A stretch of DNA of 64,000 bases from Solitalea canadensis DSM 3403 (GTDB lineage Bacteria > Bacteroidota > Bacteroidia > Sphingobacteriales > Sphingobacteriaceae): contig NC_017770.1 in assembly GCF_000242635.2 (NCBI RefSeq), positions 4,662,669 to 4,726,668 of the forward strand. Direction: 5' to 3'. Positions 61,021 through 64,000 of this stretch are shown here, one piece after another (position 1 is the first letter of the stretch; the number at the start of each line of letters is the position of its first letter). The translations under genes were made by a program, and so were the position numbers. Under the pieces are notes generated by a model, which worked only from the letters and a program-made list of their open reading frames with translations, was not told where the DNA came from and did no database searches.

Positions 61021-62202
61021 ATGCAAGCATCCGCTTCAGAACCAAAACCCAGACTGCTTTCTTTGGATGTATTCAGAGGTGCCACTGTGGCTGCCATGAT
61101 ACTAGTAAATAATCCAGGAAGTTGGTCAAACATTTACGCGCCGTTAGAACATGCAAAATGGAATGGTTGTACGCCTACCGATCTTATTTTTCCATTTTTT
61201 TTATTTATTGTAGGTATTTCAATTGCTTATGCCTTATCCGGTAAGAAAAGCAGACCCGAAGAGCACAGTGCAGCTATCAAAAGCATTACCATCAGAAGCC
61301 TAAAGCTTTTCGGCTTAGGACTAATACTTGCCCTCTTTCCGATTGTTTATTTTGACAAGTTTGGAGAAGTTGACGTTTGGGATCAAATTGTGATGAGATT
61401 TTCGGGCGTTAGAATTATGGGCGTGTTGCAACGTATTGGCATTGTATTTTTTATTGCCGGAATCATCTTCATAAAAGCTAAACCTAAAACGATTGCATGG
61501 ACTGCGGGAAGTTTATTAGTGATTTATTACCTGCTAATGACCTTTGTTCCGGTTCCGGGAGTTGGTTATGCTAACCTTGAGCCTGAAACCAATTTGGGAG
61601 CCTGGATAGATCGATTAATTCTTACTACCGACCATTTATGGAAACAGTCAAAAACTTGGGATCCTGAAGGGTTATTAGGCACGATCCCTGCTGTTGCTAC
61701 AGGCCTGTTGGGAACACTGTGTGGTACCTGGATGAAAAAGCCAATGGATAATGCGCTAAAAATAACTTGGTTGTTTGTATTCGCCGCTTTTGGTATTGCT
61801 GCCGGATTAGTCTGGGATCTATTCTTTCCAATCAACAAATCACTTTGGACAAGCTCTTTTGTATTATACACAGCCGGATTAGGCTCCGCTTTCTTTGCTG
61901 TATTATACTGGCTTATTGATGTGCAAGGTTATAAACGTTATACCACTCCATTTGTAGCTTTCGGGGTTAATGCTATTACCGCATTTTTCTTGTCAGGGAT
62001 TTTGGTAAAAACACTAAGCCTGATCAAATTAAAAGATGCCGCAGGAAAATTGATAAATCTTCAATCTTATTTTTATAATACCTGCATTGTTCCATTCTTT
62101 TCTCCTCTAAATGCATCATTAGTGTATGCAATTGTATGGGTGTTATGTTTTATGGCATTGATGATGTACATGTATAAAAAGAAGATCATCATCAAGGTTT
62201 AA
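61021..62202 (+). CDS. nagX: NagX-like membrane acetyltransferase (DUF5009/HGSNAT family)
   Basis: A 393-residue protein with about ten membrane helices. The start RLLSLDVFRGATVAAMILVN (11-30) and the following EHAKWNGCTPTDLIFPFFLF (43-62) are the signature of the heparan-alpha-glucosaminide N-acetyltransferase/NagX family, with H44 as the likely transfer residue. It may move acetyl groups across the membrane to amino sugars. It lies next to nagB and anmK and probably works with them. A separate terminator precedes and follows it. Confidence 0.88.
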   Translation: MQASASEPKPRLLSLDVFRGATVAAMILVNNPGSWSNIYAPLEHAKWNGCTPTDLIFPFFLFIVGISIAYALSGKKSRPEEHSAAIKSITIRSLKLFGLGLILALFPIVYFDKFGEVDVWDQIVMRFSGVRIMGVLQRIGIVFFIAGIIFIKAKPKTIAWTAGSLLVIYYLLMTFVPVPGVGYANLEPETNLGAWIDRLILTTDHLWKQSKTWDPEGLLGTIPAVATGLLGTLCGTWMKKPMDNALKITWLFVFAAFGIAAGLVWDLFFPINKSLWTSSFVLYTAGLGSAFFAVLYWLIDVQGYKRYTTPFVAFGVNAITAFFLSGILVKTLSLIKLKDAAGKLINLQSYFYNTCIVPFFSPLNASLVYAIVWVLCFMALMMYMYKKKIIIKV

Positions 62203-62223
62203 TAGTTATATTCCTCAAAATTG

Positions 62224-62268
62224 AAGCGGCTGATAGTTGTTTAATTATCAGCCGCTTTAATTTTATTT
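62224..62268 (+). terminator. Terminator of nagX
   Basis: AAGCGGCTGATA (62224-62235) pairs perfectly with TATCAGCCGCTT (62246-62257), then a T-rich tract. Confidence 0.85.
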
Positions 62269-62310
62269 TCTCAATAATAATGGCTAAATTTTCTTACATT
62301 CTTTTTAGCC

Positions 62311-63525
62311 ATGAAACGTTTATTCGCTCTTTTTTTTGCGTTTCTTTTTTTAATTAATATAGGCAAATGCCAGGTGGTCATCTATGGATTTACTTTTAAT
62401 TCAAAAGATAAATCCGTGGTGCCTTACGCTAGCGTTGAACTGTATGACCAAAGCAAGGGAACTTTGAGTAATGATAACGGTCATTTTGAACTTCATATAG
62501 ATAGCTTACCCACTGTAATTAAAGTTTCGTGCCTGGGTTTTGAAAGTAAAATCATCCCTATTCCAGATACTTCATTTCTAAGTATTTCATTAGTTCCAAC
62601 AGTAATCCGGTTAAAAGAAGTACAAGTACACTACACCGATGTTATTTCCAAGTTAGTTGATAAGGCACGTGAGAAGGCGCTTAAGACGCGACGGAATCAG
62701 CTAACCGGACGAGCATTTTATCGTCAATTCAATAATAACGATTCTGTTTGCACGGAAGTTCTTGAATCATTCTATAATATCTGCACAAACAATAACGGAA
62801 TTAGAGGTTGGGAACTCACCCAAGCTCGTTATGGAATAAAGGACGTAGATACTGGTAATAGAGTTTACGTATATAACCAGTCGACACTGACCCGTTTCCT
62901 GAAAGTATATTCTGATGCCACCTATGGATTGGAAATCACTCAGCCTGTTGTTAATACACGAAATGAAAGGGTGATCTATGAACTGCTCAATCAATACAAT
63001 GATCCTGTGAGTGGACAAAAAATATCAGAATTAGGATTCCATTCCGCTAAAAACAAGCATGATAGTACTTATGGGAAGATTTATATTGATGAAGATAGTT
63101 ATGATATTTTAAAAGTAGTCGGGACATATATCGACAAAGACAATAGATTGATTGAGCCGAGCGGTTGGGAGCGTGAATATATGGAAACGATAAAAAACAC
63201 CCGTTTTGACTACGAAGTAAGGTTTAAAAAGATAGATGATTTTGTTGTACTGGATTATCTGAAAACTAAAGTTTCCTTATTTACAATTTACAAGAAGCGT
63301 AAGATAAATCTTGTCTCCGAAGGTTTTCTATATGTTTATGAAATTGATCCGACATTGAGGTTTCATGACATGAATCCTGAAGCACATGATTATGAAAGCA
63401 TAAAAAAAACGCCTTATGATCCGGTATTTTGGTTTAATAACCCGATCATAAAGCGTAATCCACTCGAGCAAAAACTTATTTCAGAATTCGAAAAAGAAAA
63501 TATTATCGGTAATCTGCTTAATTGA
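62311..63525 (+). CDS. Secreted protein with CarboxypepD_reg-like domain
   Basis: A 404-residue protein with a signal peptide (1-20). Residues about 22-110 are a CarboxypepD regulatory-like domain (SVVPYASVELYDQSKGTLSNDNGHF, of which the spaced Gly and Asn turns are typical). The rest is a beta-rich region of the kind found in DUF5686-type Bacteroidota surface proteins, with no barrel. Role unknown. Its last 8 bases overlap the convergent gene at the window end. Confidence 0.82.
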   Translation: MKRLFALFFAFLFLINIGKCQVVIYGFTFNSKDKSVVPYASVELYDQSKGTLSNDNGHFELHIDSLPTVIKVSCLGFESKIIPIPDTSFLSISLVPTVIRLKEVQVHYTDVISKLVDKAREKALKTRRNQLTGRAFYRQFNNNDSVCTEVLESFYNICTNNNGIRGWELTQARYGIKDVDTGNRVYVYNQSTLTRFLKVYSDATYGLEITQPVVNTRNERVIYELLNQYNDPVSGQKISELGFHSAKNKHDSTYGKIYIDEDSYDILKVVGTYIDKDNRLIEPSGWEREYMETIKNTRFDYEVRFKKIDDFVVLDYLKTKVSLFTIYKKRKINLVSEGFLYVYEIDPTLRFHDMNPEAHDYESIKKTPYDPVFWFNNPIIKRNPLEQKLISEFEKENIIGNLLN

Positions 63526-64000
63526 CCGGCAAGGATATAACACAGTAGTCTGTACTTTCATTTTGCATACGGTCTAAGCTCGTGACGATATAAATATAAT
63601 TTTGCTTGGTTTTAGGCTCTGTATCAATGAACGTTGTTTGATCGTAAACAATTCCAATGATTTTACGAGGATCATTTGCATCAAATGGTTCCCCTTGCGT
63701 TATTCTATAGATCACATAACCCCTTGCAGTGTCACCATCGATCGCTTTTTCAGGAGTTTCCCAGGTTAATTTAACGACGCCTGGATTCGTTTGTTCTGCC
63801 GCAAGGTGCTGAGGGGCATGCGGCGGTATGCTATCTATCCAAGGCATTGTTGGAAGTAATGCCGGATAACGGTAATAATTTTTTCGCAATGTATCGGTAA
63901 AACCCATTGGATTTCGAATCAGTGATTTTGAACTAAAGTACACCTGTCCATAGATATCTTCATACTCTCTTGTAAATTTTATCTGATCAGACATATGCAT
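63518..64000 (-). CDS. C-terminal end of a GHL10-type glycoside hydrolase with FnIII domain (partial)
   Basis: Only the last 160 or so residues are in the window; the start lies beyond base 64000. The first part (QVYFSSKSLIRNPMGF, then NYYRYPALLPTMPWID) reads like the end of a GHL10/DUF187 glycosyl hydrolase barrel. This is followed by a fibronectin type III-like domain (about 68-160; PQHLAAEQTNPGVVKLTW, then GYVIYRI). It is probably a secreted polysaccharide hydrolase, which fits the neighbouring amino-sugar genes. The identification is by style. Confidence 0.72.
   Translation of the reverse strand: MHMSDQIKFTREYEDIYGQVYFSSKSLIRNPMGFTDTLRKNYYRYPALLPTMPWIDSIPPHAPQHLAAEQTNPGVVKLTWETPEKAIDGDTARGYVIYRITQGEPFDANDPRKIIGIVYDQTTFIDTEPKTKQNYIYIVTSLDRMQNESTDYCVISLPVN

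Overview
The window looks like chromosomal DNA of a Bacteroidota bacterium, most likely from the Sphingobacteriales (Solitalea/Pedobacter-like; the genus is inference). Reasons: an AT-rich genome; many Bacteroidota-type promoter boxes (TAnnTTTG); abundant SPI and SPII secreted proteins; a TonB-dependent receptor and a plug-only protein; a DnaG primase whose zinc ligands are replaced as in flavobacterial primases; a NagB fused to a PIG-L deacetylase domain; and several TTG starts with no ATG option.

Layout. 1-14.8 kb is mainly housekeeping: an outer-membrane protein cut by the window edge, a PhyH dioxygenase, a WD40-like secreted protein, dnaG, a phosphopantetheinyl transferase, dcd, a large MG2/plug surface protein, a secreted prolyl oligopeptidase, an LpxH-like phosphatase and prfA. 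15-16.1 kb holds a tandem tRNA-Asp pair followed by a GIY-YIG gene that begins in the tRNA terminator and ends in a degenerate piece of tRNA-Asp. 16.1-26.8 kb is accessory and partly decayed: a histidine kinase that has lost its ATPase domain, a DoxX-like protein with Cu/Zn superoxide dismutase, three lipoproteins, an intact TPR histidine kinase, half of a GGDEF domain and an alpha/beta hydrolase with two frameshifts and a stop. 26.8-34.9 kb carries small redox, VOC and TPR genes, an ECF sigma factor paired with a membrane/beta-barrel protein, a Gdx-like SMR exporter behind a possibly structured leader, and an FMN reductase with an OsmC-ferredoxin fusion.

35-50 kb is mostly metabolic: purD, a degenerate arginase-fold protein, an epimerase, a phosphoserine phosphatase fused to pieces of SerA, a 5-formyl-THF cyclo-ligase, hutG and hutI (histidine degradation), exonuclease III and a cyclophilin. 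hutU follows at 48 kb; no hutH is visible. 50-57.3 kb encodes a His/Cys small protein with a TonB receptor, a tandem retropepsin with PDZ, and a metzincin protease. 57.3-62.2 kb is an amino-sugar recycling group: anmK, nagB-PIG-L and nagX. The window ends in a CarboxypepD-type secreted protein and the C-terminal end of what is probably a GHL10-type glycoside hydrolase.

The most unusual items are the SerB-SerA fusion lacking an NAD-binding domain (39.5 kb), the tRNA-Asp/GIY-YIG/tRNA-remnant junction beside a truncated kinase (15.6-17 kb), the arginase-fold protein with substituted metal ligands (37-38 kb), the zinc-less primase, and a 7-bp-period repeat placed 12 bp upstream of two unrelated genes. 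I found no CRISPR array, rRNA, transposase or phage genes.
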